Below, one piece after another: positions 7,242 to 15,052 of a stretch of 64,000 nt of DNA; position 1 is the first letter of the stretch; each line of letters begins with the position of its first letter. This stretch comes from Chloroflexota bacterium (GTDB lineage Bacteria > Chloroflexota > Anaerolineae > Aggregatilineales > Phototrophicaceae). The notes below the pieces were generated by a model, which was given only the letters and a program-made list of their open reading frames with translations, searched no databases and was not told where the DNA came from. The position numbers and the translations under genes were made by a program. The stretch is from assembly GCA_026707745.1 (NCBI GenBank), contig JAPOWG010000041.1, forward strand, positions 1-64,000, written 5' to 3'.

Positions 7242-9383
7242 TCAATGCACATAGCGCGTGGGATCTTTGATCGCGCCCTGGCCTTCGAGAACGGTCGGCT
7301 CGCGATCCAGCTTCTCCAGCTTGACCGCCGCCATCTTGAAATCGGGGATCTTGGCGCGCGGGTCGACCTTCTCCAGCGTCAGCAGGTTGGCGGCCGCTTC
7401 GACGAAGTGGAAGGGCAAGAAGACCGTACCCGCCGGCGAGCGGCCCGTCACCATGACTTGACACTCGACGGTCCCGCGCCGCGAGGTGATGCGCAGCCAG
7501 TCGCCGGAAACGACCTGAAGCCCCCCGGCGTCGGCCGGGTGCATCTCGATGATCGGTACAGGGAAAGCCTCTTCCAGGCGGGAACTGCGGGTCATTGTGC
7601 CGCCATGCCAGTGGAATAGCACCCGTCCGGTCGTGAGGTGATAGGGATACTCCTCGTCGGGCAATTCGCTTTCCGTGCCATATTCCAGTTCCCAGAATTT
7701 GCCTTTGCCGCGGGGAAAATCGTCCTCGAACAAGTAGGGCGTGCCGGGATGATCCGGGGCCGGGCAGGGCCAATGCACGCCGCCTTCTCGCTCCAGACGG
7801 GCATAGGTGACACCGAAGAAATCGGGCGTGACGCGCCGCATCTCTTCCCAGATTTCTTCGGGATGCTGATAGTCGAAGCCGGCGCTGACGGCGACGCCGA
7901 GTTGCGCTTCCATGCGCTTGGCGAGGGCACAGACGATTTGCCAGTCGGGCAGCGACTCGCCCACTGCCGGCAGGGCTTGTCTTACGCGCTGGATGCGGCG
8001 GTCGCTATTGGTGAAGGTGCCCTCTTTTTCAGCGAAGCTGGCCGAGGGCAGGACCACGTCCGCCATCTCGCCCGTTTCGTTCATGAAGATGTCGATGCAG
8101 ACCAGCAGGTCCAGTTCTTCCAGCGCATGCTGGGCATGGGATAAATTCGGCTCGCTCATCATGGGGTTTTCGCCCATGACGATCATGGCTTTGATTTGCC
8201 CCATGAGCGCGCCATCGACCATTTCCGTGACGGTCAAGCCTGGCTGGTCGTTGAGGCTGGTACGCCATTCGCTTTCGAATTTCCGTTTGATTCCCGGATC
8301 AGCGACCGATTGATAGGCCGTGTAGACATTGGGGAGACCGCCGCTATCGGAGCAGCCTTGCACGTTGTTTTGCCCGCGCAAAGGATTGAGCCCGGTGCCC
8401 GGCTTGCCGGCGTGACCGCACATCAGCGCCAGATTGGTCAGCGAAAGGGCGTTGTCGGTGCCATGGGTACTCTGGCTGATGCCCATGCCCCAGTAAAAGG
8501 CGGCGCGCTCGGCAGTCGCGTACATGCGCGCCGCCCGCCGAATATCTTCTGCAGGCACGCCGCTGATGGCTTCCGCCCACTCGGGACTGCAATGTTCCAG
8601 CGATTCAATATAGTCTTCGAAGCCCTCGGTGCGCGCCTCGATGAATTCGGGGTTGAAGAGGTTTTCTGTGACAATGACATTCGCCATGGCCTGGAAGACC
8701 GCCACATCCGTGCCCGGTTTTTGCCGCAGCCACAGCGTCGCGAAATCTGTTAATTCGATCTGGCGCGGATCAATCACGATCAGCTTGGCGCCGTTGGCAC
8801 GCACCGCTTTTTTCAGGAACAAGCTGATGACGGGATGCGTTTCGGTGGTGTTGCTGCCGGTGACGATGAAGGTATCGAGGTTTTCCATTTCGGCGATGCT
8901 GTTACTCATGGCGCTGGAACCGATGGCCAATTGCAGGCCGGTCACACTGCCGGCATGGCAAAGGCGCGCGCAGTGATCGACATTATTGGTCTTCATCACC
9001 GCGCGTACCCACTTCTGGAAGACGTAATTGTCCTCGTTGGTGGCTTTGGCGCAGGCGTAGGTCGCGACACTGTCGCCGCCATGTTCGCGGACGATTGCCG
9101 ACAAGCGCTCGCTGACATAATCCAGCGCCTCGTCCCAGCCGGCCTCGCGGAAAAGCCCGCGCGCCCCATCGCGGATCAGCGGCCGTTTGAGTCGCCGCGG
9201 ATGTGTGGCGAAATCGAGCCCAAAGCGCCCTTTGACGCAGAGGTTGCCGTAGTTGGGCGCGCTGTCAAATGGCGCTTCGACGCGGTAGATCTGCTCATCT
9301 TTGATATGCAAGGTCATCTGACAGCCTACGCCGCAATAGGGGCAGGTGGTGCGGACAGTTGTGTCGGGTTGTAAGACGGTCAT
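7242..9383 (-). CDS. fdhA: Formate dehydrogenase catalytic (alpha) subunit, Cys type
   Basis: Molybdopterin oxidoreductase of 713 residues that oxidises formate to CO2 at a Mo(bis-MGD) centre. Start ATG 9383 is preferred over TTG 9401 because GAGG is well spaced for it. The N-terminal [4Fe-4S] ligands are Cys14, Cys17, Cys21 and Cys49. The Mo ligand is Cys142 followed by His143 in HCARLCHAGS, so this is a cysteine and not a selenocysteine enzyme. MGENPMMSEPN and the C-terminal MoPterin-binding domain (TGRVLFHWHGGTMTRSS) follow. Unlike many NAD-linked enzymes it has no NuoG-like ferredoxin domain in front. A matching separate subunit is encoded at 48054 next to a NuoE-NuoF fusion and fdhD. The HepT-MntA fusion follows 29 bases downstream. 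Confidence 0.93.
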   Translation of the reverse strand: MTVLQPDTTVRTTCPYCGVGCQMTLHIKDEQIYRVEAPFDSAPNYGNLCVKGRFGLDFATHPRRLKRPLIRDGARGLFREAGWDEALDYVSERLSAIVREHGGDSVATYACAKATNEDNYVFQKWVRAVMKTNNVDHCARLCHAGSVTGLQLAIGSSAMSNSIAEMENLDTFIVTGSNTTETHPVISLFLKKAVRANGAKLIVIDPRQIELTDFATLWLRQKPGTDVAVFQAMANVIVTENLFNPEFIEARTEGFEDYIESLEHCSPEWAEAISGVPAEDIRRAARMYATAERAAFYWGMGISQSTHGTDNALSLTNLALMCGHAGKPGTGLNPLRGQNNVQGCSDSGGLPNVYTAYQSVADPGIKRKFESEWRTSLNDQPGLTVTEMVDGALMGQIKAMIVMGENPMMSEPNLSHAQHALEELDLLVCIDIFMNETGEMADVVLPSASFAEKEGTFTNSDRRIQRVRQALPAVGESLPDWQIVCALAKRMEAQLGVAVSAGFDYQHPEEIWEEMRRVTPDFFGVTYARLEREGGVHWPCPAPDHPGTPYLFEDDFPRGKGKFWELEYGTESELPDEEYPYHLTTGRVLFHWHGGTMTRSSRLEEAFPVPIIEMHPADAGGLQVVSGDWLRITSRRGTVECQVMVTGRSPAGTVFLPFHFVEAAANLLTLEKVDPRAKIPDFKMAAVKLEKLDREPTVLEGQGAIKDPTRYVH

Positions 9384-9459
9384 CGGAACGCCTCGCTGCA
9401 ATCCTCTTTAAGTTCATTATATACAGCGGATATGCCTTTGCCAATAAAGCCCGTTTTGC

Positions 9460-9602
9460 GGTAGTGTATCGAAGTCGGTTGAAATTCATTTTAACCACCG
9501 AGGGCACCGAGTATAATTCTACAGTATTGACGCTCTCCGGGATCTTTGCGCATTTGTAGTGACATGAATTATTTTAATTTCAATCGAAATGGATACACTA
9601 CC
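9460..9602. mobile_element. MITE-like 143-bp element with terminal inverted repeats, copy 1
   Basis: The ends are GGTAGTGTATC and its exact inverse GATACACTACC. The inverted similarity continues inward (TCGGTTGAAATT against the inverse of AATTTCAATCGA). The interior begins TTAACCACCGAGG and has no coding capacity. A diverged copy lies at 17757-17900, and the interior core recurs at 34539. No clear target-site duplication was seen. It fills most of the 323-base gap between fdhA and the membrane-protein gene. Confidence 0.65.
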
Positions 9603-9706
9603 TACAATTACCCGGCAAAGAGCCGTCATATTTGTTGCTCAATCTGCAACGCAAAAGGCTTGCAGATCACAGCTATAAACTCCTGACTTTTTCAAGGAGG
9701 AAAAAG

Positions 9707-10234
9707 ATGGACATCGATAAAATGAGAAGAGGGATTATTCCGGGGATAATCGCCGGTTACGTATTCCTGGCTTATGTCGGGGCGGGCGCAGGACCGGCTA
9801 GAATGGGCGAAAATGGCAGCATAACCATCACAGCGGCAAACGGCATGATCGACATGATCGGCGGTATGATTGGGGCAGACGCTTTCGTCGGGTTCATCCT
9901 GCACATCGTGATCAGCCTAGTAATCGGCGCCTTGTATACGGGATTATTCAAAGACAATGTGTATCTTGGCAACCCGTTAATGGACATAGCTGTGGGCGGC
10001 TTGATCTACGGATTGATCTGGTGGATCCTTGGCGGGAACATTATCATGCCGCTTATTGCAGGGAGCGATATATTGCAACTGTCCATCGGCCCCAGCTTCT
10101 ACGGACACATCATATACGGCCATGTCCTGGTATTCCTCGTCGTCTTGCGCGACCAAGCTTTTGGCTTGGAGTACATTGACGGTAGGAAATACGCGGAACT
10201 ACCTAAGCGCAAGCGCCCTGGCGGTTTAGTTTAA
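9707..10234 (+). CDS. Hypothetical four-segment membrane protein
   Basis: 175 residues from ATG 9707, chosen for the strong AAGGAGG site 7 bases upstream; an open frame from 9632 adds only non-conserved-looking sequence. Hydrophobic segments lie at about residues 10-27, 60-80, 90-110 and 128-148. There are many glycines and a GNIIMPL stretch in the third segment, ending in a basic cytoplasmic tail (KRKRPGG). I do not recognise a family with certainty; small YagU-like or DUF-type membrane proteins look similar. It stands alone, about 320 bases from each neighbour. Confidence 0.7.
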   Translation: MDIDKMRRGIIPGIIAGYVFLAYVGAGAGPARMGENGSITITAANGMIDMIGGMIGADAFVGFILHIVISLVIGALYTGLFKDNVYLGNPLMDIAVGGLIYGLIWWILGGNIIMPLIAGSDILQLSIGPSFYGHIIYGHVLVFLVVLRDQAFGLEYIDGRKYAELPKRKRPGGLV

Positions 10235-10561
10235 GATGTATTCGATAAGAAGACGGGTCTCGATAAGATCGGACGAACCATAGATCCGAAACAGCACATG
10301 GGAAGCTCCGAAGTGAACATGGGAAACAACTCAGATTTACAAGCCTGATGAAGTTAGATAACGCACCCAAAGATGAGAAACGTTTGCATACGAAATACGC
10401 CTCCAGGAGAAACGGTGGCGAATAGTTCGATATGAACTAGGGGAAAGCAGATAAAAGGACTATAAACCTCGCAAGTGATCTCGCTGACTCTTTCGGCAGA
10501 AATACGAATGCGGATACTTTGCAGTTGTGATGAACTAAACAATGCAAAAAAGGAATAGCTT
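10235..10561. other. Intergenic, 327 bp, no recognised feature
   Basis: AT-richer stretch before the polyol dehydrogenase. I see no strong hairpin or RNA gene. An AAAAAAGGA ribosome site at its end serves the gene at 10562. A minus-strand open frame (10354-10608) has no ribosome site and no recognisable protein features. Confidence 0.5.
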
Positions 10562-11662
10562 ATGACGTATCTAGCGAAGGACGCGCTGCCCGAAACGATG
10601 CCCGCCATCGTCTGCCACGGACCGGAAGACTATCGCCTGGAAGAATGGCATGTGCCGCGGCCGGCGGCCGGTGAGGTCGTGATCAAGGTGCAGTCGGTCG
10701 GCATTTGCGCCAGCGATCTCAAGTGCTATCAAGGCGCGCCGCTCTTCTGGGGCGACGACAGCCGGGAAGGCTATTGCCAGCCACCCGTCATCCCCGGGCA
10801 TGAATTCGTGGGCGAAGTCGTGGCGCTGGGCGAGGGCGCCGGTGAAAAATATGGCTTGGCATTGGGCGATATCGCCGTCTCCGAGCAGATCGTGCCCTGC
10901 TGGAGTTGCCGCTTCTGCACGCGCGGGCAGTACTGGATGTGCCAGGACAAACACGATGTATACGGCTTCCGTCAAGCCACGATCGGCGCCATGGCCGAGT
11001 ACATGTTGTTCCCGGTCGGGGCCCTGAACTACAAAGTGCCGGAATCGCTGCCGGCGCATCATGCCGCTTTCATCGAGCCGCTCGGCTGTTCGATCCATGC
11101 GGTTGAGCGCGGCGAAATCGAATTGGACGACGTAGTCGTGATCGCGGGTTGCGGTCCCTTGGGCTTGGGCATGGTGGCAGCCGCGCGGCTCAAGAATCCG
11201 CGCTTGCTGATCGCCGTCGACCTGAACGACGACCGGCTGGAAATCGCGGAGCTTTGCGGCGCCGATATGAGCCTGAACCCGGGCAAGATTGACGCGGTCG
11301 ACGAGGTGCTGAAGTTGACAGAGGGCTATGGCTGCGATGTCTATATCGAAGCCACCGGCTATCCGGCCGCTGTGGAGCAAGGCTTAAATATGATCCGCAA
11401 GCTGGGCACTTTCGTCGAATTCAGCGTCATGCGAGAGCCGGTCACGGTAGATTGGACCATCATTGGCGATACCAAAGAACTGAATATCCATGGTTCGCAC
11501 TTGAGCCCGTATACTTATCCCATCGCTATCGACATGCTGGTCAAGGGCCTGCTGCCCATGGACCGCATCATGACCCACCAGTTGCCGCTCAAAAGCTTTC
11601 ATGCCGGTATGGACATGGTCGCGACGGGCAGGGAATCGGTCAAGGTCACGCTGAGTCCTTAG
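10562..11662 (+). CDS. Zinc-dependent polyol dehydrogenase, erythritol/L-threitol dehydrogenase-like
   Basis: Medium-chain dehydrogenase of 366 residues. The catalytic zinc site is indicated by GICASDLKCY and GHEFVGEV. The structural zinc ligands are the four cysteines of PCWSCRFCTRGQYWMC. The NAD-binding glycine motif is AGCGPLGLG. VCHGPEDYRLEE at the start, QPPVIPGHEFVGEVVALG, and VEFSVMREPVTVDWTIIGD near the end resemble the L-threitol/erythritol dehydrogenases of actinobacteria, as far as I recall that group. A polyol substrate also fits the four ribitol-dehydrogenase-like genes that follow. A GGGCGA stem-loop lies 67 bases after the stop. Exact substrate remains an inference. Confidence 0.82.
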   Translation: MTYLAKDALPETMPAIVCHGPEDYRLEEWHVPRPAAGEVVIKVQSVGICASDLKCYQGAPLFWGDDSREGYCQPPVIPGHEFVGEVVALGEGAGEKYGLALGDIAVSEQIVPCWSCRFCTRGQYWMCQDKHDVYGFRQATIGAMAEYMLFPVGALNYKVPESLPAHHAAFIEPLGCSIHAVERGEIELDDVVVIAGCGPLGLGMVAAARLKNPRLLIAVDLNDDRLEIAELCGADMSLNPGKIDAVDEVLKLTEGYGCDVYIEATGYPAAVEQGLNMIRKLGTFVEFSVMREPVTVDWTIIGDTKELNIHGSHLSPYTYPIAIDMLVKGLLPMDRIMTHQLPLKSFHAGMDMVATGRESVKVTLSP

Positions 11663-11728
11663 GGGGCCATGATTGGGCGTCCGGAAGCGGGCGAACCAAG
11701 GCGCGCCCAAATATGAGATGTTGATTTC

Positions 11729-11749
11729 GGGCGACTCACAGAGTCGCCC
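11729..11749 (+). terminator. Stem-loop (GGGCGA hairpin family, copy 2)
   Basis: Perfect 9-bp stem GGGCGACTC / GAGTCGCCC with a 3-base loop, followed by CTACATG. Placed after the polyol dehydrogenase stop. It has no long T-run, so it may act as a processing or partial termination site. The copy at 49608 has the same flanks but a different stem with matching compensating bases. Confidence 0.55.
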
Positions 11750-11869
11750 CTACATGATCGTCATTTTATTCGTGATTTTTGCTGTCGGAGTGGGTGGATA
11801 ATAACGAAATTCAATACAGTGTTAATTATGCCAAAATATCGAAATGCACCCAATTACTGAGGATTGAAG

Positions 11870-12601
11870 ATGCCAAATTCGCTATCAGGCAAAGTCGCCA
11901 TTATCACGGGCGCCAGTTCCGGCATTGGCGAAGCGACGGCTCGTACCCTGGCGCGGCAGGGCTGCAAGCTTGCGCTGGCCGCGCGATCCTATGAGAAACT
12001 GGAAGCGCTGGCGGCTGAGCTTGCAGTTGAGTGCCTGGCGCTACGCGCGGACATGACCCAGCCAGCCGATATATCGAACATGGTCGAGCGGACACTCGAT
12101 CAATTCGGCCGCGTCGATATCATGTTGGCCAATGCGGGGGTCTGGATTCAGGGGCAATTCGCCGATGGCGATCTCGATGATTTCTCAGCCTTGTTCAAGA
12201 TCAATGTCGATGCTGTCTTGCGCTGCGCCCATGCCGTGATTCCGGGCATGAAAGCGCGCGGGGGTGGCGATATCATCGTGACCAGTTCCGTTTCGGGGCA
12301 TCATGATCTGCACGGAGAGCCGGTCTACAGCGCCAGCAAAAACGCCGTGCAGACCATCGTACATACGCTGCGCCGACAATTGGCGCCCGCGGGCATTCGC
12401 GTCATGTCGCTGGCGCCGGGACCCGTAGCCAATCCCATGCAAGGCTTGCGCGACCCTGAAGATATCCGGCGCGTGACCGAGGTAGATCGTGATTATCTAA
12501 GTTCCGATGATTGCGCGGAGGCTATACTATTCATGCTAAGTCGGCCGCCGCATGTCACCATTCGCGATCTGGTCATGCTGCCGCAAATCGACCGTGTGTA
12601 G
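11870..12601 (+). CDS. SDR oxidoreductase, ribitol 2-dehydrogenase-like (paralogue 1)
   Basis: Classical short-chain dehydrogenase of 243 residues; ATG 11870 follows GAGGATT, and a TTG two codons earlier is less likely. Cofactor motif TGASSGIG, NAG at strand 4, and the catalytic Ser ... Tyr-x-x-x-Lys (SSVSGHHD ... YSASK). The stretches EPVYSASKNAVQ, VHTLRRQLAPAGIRV and the C-terminal HVTIRDLVMLP resemble ribitol 2-dehydrogenase of Klebsiella from memory. Where that enzyme has an Asp for NAD, this one has AARS, which suggests NADP. It is the first of four paralogues (11870, 12796, 13575, 15899) beside an erythritol/threitol-type dehydrogenase, so polyol or ketose interconversion is the likely role. 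Confidence 0.82.
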   Translation: MPNSLSGKVAIITGASSGIGEATARTLARQGCKLALAARSYEKLEALAAELAVECLALRADMTQPADISNMVERTLDQFGRVDIMLANAGVWIQGQFADGDLDDFSALFKINVDAVLRCAHAVIPGMKARGGGDIIVTSSVSGHHDLHGEPVYSASKNAVQTIVHTLRRQLAPAGIRVMSLAPGPVANPMQGLRDPEDIRRVTEVDRDYLSSDDCAEAILFMLSRPPHVTIRDLVMLPQIDRV

Positions 12602-12680
12602 CGACGAGGCGCGCAAATCATGTATCGTTCACAGGCAGATGTAGGGCCACGAAAGTGATGAGAAACGTGGAAACGCCGAA

Positions 12681-12726
12681 TTTCTACCCCGTCCCCCGCC
12701 CCTTCCCCGAATCATCAGGGAAGGGT
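12681..12726 (+). repeat. Dispersed 47-bp hairpin repeat, copy 2
   Basis: Matches 3020-3066 almost base for base: TTTCTACCCC, C-rich tract, stem CCCTTCCC / GGGAAGGG around the loop CGAATCATCA. Lies between SDR paralogues 1 and 2. Confidence 0.8.
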
Positions 12727-12795
12727 GACTCGAAGTTGAAGTTGGAATGTCCCGCGGAATTCGCACGACTAACTTGGTTCTACTGAGGTCTGAAA

Positions 12796-13527
12796 ATGGA
12801 AAAAACGTTATCGAACAAAGTGGTCATCATCACCGGCGCCAGTTCCGGGATTGGGGAAGCAGCCGCGCGGCTGCTATCCCAACAGGGCTGCAAGCTCGCG
12901 CTCGCAGCCCGCTCAGTCGACAAGCTGGAAGCGCTGGCCGCCGAGCTAGGGGCTGACTGCCTGGTCGTCCGCGCCGATATGACCGTGCCGGGAGATATCA
13001 TGGCCATGGTCGAGCGGACCCTGGATCGTTTCGGCCGCATCGACATCATGCTGGCCAATGCCGGTATCCTCATCACCGGAGAATTCGCCGATGGCGACCC
13101 CGACGCCTTCGCGGAGTTATTCTCCATCAATGTCGATGCGGTTCTGCGCTGCGCTCATGCCGTTATCCCGCAGATGAAGAAGCAGGGCGGCGGCGATATC
13201 ATCGTGACCAGTTCCGTCTCCGGTCACCACGATATTCACAGCCAGCCGATCTATAGCGCGAGCAAAAACGCTGTTCAGACTTTTGTACATACCGTGCGCC
13301 GACAATTGGCGCCGGATGGCATCCGCGTGATGTCACTGGCGCCGGGGGCCATCGCCAATCCCATGTTGAACTACCACGATGCCGAAGAGATCCGACGCGC
13401 CTCGGAGGACGACCAGGTCTATCTGACCTCGGAAGATTGCGCCGAAGCCTTGTTCTTTATGCTTTCGCGCCCGCCGCATGTCACCATACGCGACTTGGTT
13501 ATTCTTCCCCGGCACGCGGGGATTTGA
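12796..13527 (+). CDS. SDR oxidoreductase, ribitol 2-dehydrogenase-like (paralogue 2)
   Basis: 243 residues, start ATG 12796 with GAGG 9 bases upstream. It has the same motifs as paralogue 1 (TGASSGIG, LAARSVDKLEALAAEL, YSASKNAVQTFVHTVRRQL, HVTIRDLVILP) and is visibly its close relative, so this is a tandem duplication. Differences cluster around residues 92-100 (GILITGEF against GVWIQGQF) and after the VANPM/IANPM site (NYHDAEEIRRASE), regions that line the substrate pocket in SDRs. The copies may therefore have diverged in substrate. It is followed 47 bases later by paralogue 3. Confidence 0.82.
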   Translation: MEKTLSNKVVIITGASSGIGEAAARLLSQQGCKLALAARSVDKLEALAAELGADCLVVRADMTVPGDIMAMVERTLDRFGRIDIMLANAGILITGEFADGDPDAFAELFSINVDAVLRCAHAVIPQMKKQGGGDIIVTSSVSGHHDIHSQPIYSASKNAVQTFVHTVRRQLAPDGIRVMSLAPGAIANPMLNYHDAEEIRRASEDDQVYLTSEDCAEALFFMLSRPPHVTIRDLVILPRHAGI

Positions 13528-13574
13528 TCCGGGATGCCGTCGAACTGCAAGTGCTTCAAGACAAGGGATTTCAT

Positions 13575-14309
13575 ATGAGCAATAGGCTGAATGGCAAAGT
13601 AGTCATCATCACCGGCGCCAGTTCCGGCATCGGCGAGGCTTGCGCGCGGGCGCTCGCCCAAGCGGGCTGCAAGCTGACGCTGGCCGCGCGTTCCGTCGAC
13701 AAGATGGAGGCGCTCGCGGCCGAGCTGCCGACCGAATGCCTGGTGGTACGCGCCGATATGACCGCGCCGGCGGATATCAACAACATGGTTGAGCGGACGC
13801 TCGATCAATTCGGCACTGTTGATATCATGTTCGCCAATGCTGGCATCTATATCCCAGGCGAGTTCGCCGACGGCGACCCTGAGGCATTTTCGGAGTTGCT
13901 GACCATTAACATTGATGCCGTATTGCGTTGCGCCCATGCCGTTATCCCAAGCATGAAGGCGGGGGGCGGCGGCGATATCGTCGTCACCAGTTCCATTTCC
14001 GGCTTTATTGACGTGCACTGGGAACCGATCTACAGCGCGAGCAAACATGCGGTGCAAACCTTCGTGCATACGGTGCGGCGGCAGGTGGCCGGCGATGGCA
14101 TCCGGGTGATGTCCTTGGCGCCGGGCGCGGTCGCCAATGCGCTTTGGGGCTTCCATGACGCCGAGGAGATCAAGCGCGTATCGCAAGGCGAGCGGGGCTA
14201 TTTGACCTCGGCAGACTGCGCTGAAGCGCTGGTCTTCATGTTAACGAGACCCGCGCATGTCACGATCCGCGACCTGGTGATCTTGCCGCAGAATCAGGTG
14301 AATGTCTGA
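13575..14309 (+). CDS. SDR oxidoreductase, ribitol 2-dehydrogenase-like (paralogue 3)
   Basis: 244 residues from ATG 13575; the open frame from 13437 overlaps the previous gene and is not used. The cofactor motif, the NAGIYIPGEFADGDPEAF region and the catalytic YSASKHAVQTFVHTVRR are intact. In place of the HHD found in the first two copies it has SISGFIDVHWEPIYS, which is closer to what I recall for ribitol dehydrogenase (WEPVY). It is the most RbtD-like of the set. The minus-strand restriction enzyme gene converges on it 26 bases downstream, which breaks the SDR series. Confidence 0.83.
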   Translation: MSNRLNGKVVIITGASSGIGEACARALAQAGCKLTLAARSVDKMEALAAELPTECLVVRADMTAPADINNMVERTLDQFGTVDIMFANAGIYIPGEFADGDPEAFSELLTINIDAVLRCAHAVIPSMKAGGGGDIVVTSSISGFIDVHWEPIYSASKHAVQTFVHTVRRQVAGDGIRVMSLAPGAVANALWGFHDAEEIKRVSQGERGYLTSADCAEALVFMLTRPAHVTIRDLVILPQNQVNV

Positions 14310-14335
14310 CAATTCACGTCGACAGTTTACAAAGG

Positions 14336-15052
14336 CTAAAGACGTTCTTTCTTCAAATACAATCGACAGATTGTCAATGGAGAGACGCGAAACTTGGTAC
14401 CGTGATTCCGCAAACCCGCACTGCCTGGTTTGGACTGGCGGCAGTCAAAGTCAATCGCTATAGATCCCCGCAATATCTCTTGCACAAAATCCGCCAGATG
14501 GAAGGTCTCATACGCTTCCGCATACAGAAAGCGCACATTACGCTTTTTTGCTTCTCCATTGACTAGAATCAGGCGACGTAATTTGGCTCCAGCAGCTGCA
14601 ATCAATTCGTCGTAAGACCAAAAAGGCGCAGGTCCTTGCCCTTGCTTAGGCCTCACGATAATGCGTCTCGACTTATCGTCATTCTTGATCTTGAACAGGG
14701 CCGACTCTCCCTCGACCGTATAACGAAAACTTAATCGGCCGCGCTGATCTTCCCAACCGAAGGTTTGAACCATGTTGCGCATGACATTTTTGGGCCCATT
14801 TGCCTCCTTGTGGAAGAGTGTCACCAAACAGGTTCGATTACTAAACCATTTCAATTCCCAACCCACGGCGTCCGGTATATCTTTTGACCCGGCTGTCAAT
14901 CCCAATAGGTCTTCCAAGAACATGCCCGCCGCGCCTGTACCTTGGTATCGTGACCCGGCAGGCATGTTGAACACGCCTTGGTCGATGACAGATCGTATAC
15001 GGTCGAAGAGTTGTTCTTTGTTGCGCGGGGGATCAGACGGAAACTCAATCAT
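14336..15052 (-). CDS. Type II restriction endonuclease, MvaI/BcnI-like
   Basis: 238 residues. The metal-binding core is D61-x4-E66-x-K68 in the stretch PDAVGWELKWF, followed by CLVTLFHKE. This matches the MvaI/BcnI family pattern (MvaI catalytic Asp-x4-Glu-x-Lys, from memory), as does TGAAGMFLEDLLGL before it. Family members act as monomers on CCNGG-type sites (CCWGG, CCSGG); the site here is unknown. Its start overlaps the methyltransferase stop by 4 bases (ATGA), so translation of the nuclease depends on the methylase being made first. Composition looks AT-richer than the SDR genes on both sides, which suggests transfer. Confidence 0.75.
   Translation of the reverse strand: MIEFPSDPPRNKEQLFDRIRSVIDQGVFNMPAGSRYQGTGAAGMFLEDLLGLTAGSKDIPDAVGWELKWFSNRTCLVTLFHKEANGPKNVMRNMVQTFGWEDQRGRLSFRYTVEGESALFKIKNDDKSRRIIVRPKQGQGPAPFWSYDELIAAAGAKLRRLILVNGEAKKRNVRFLYAEAYETFHLADFVQEILRGSIAIDFDCRQSKPGSAGLRNHGTKFRVSPLTICRLYLKKERL

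Noticed and set aside
6547-7773. 408-residue frame on the minus strand
   Set aside because: The first 187 codons overlap fdhA in another frame, are rich in R, G and A without motifs, and lack a ribosome site. The real gene starts at 7212.
9490-9510. ACCGAG units read as a possible CRISPR or short tandem array
   Set aside because: Only two or three adjacent units of about 9 bases, no spacers and no cas genes; explained as the interior of the MITE-like element.
10354-10608. 84-residue minus-strand frame in the gap before the polyol dehydrogenase
   Set aside because: No ribosome site and no recognisable protein features, and its start lies inside the next gene.
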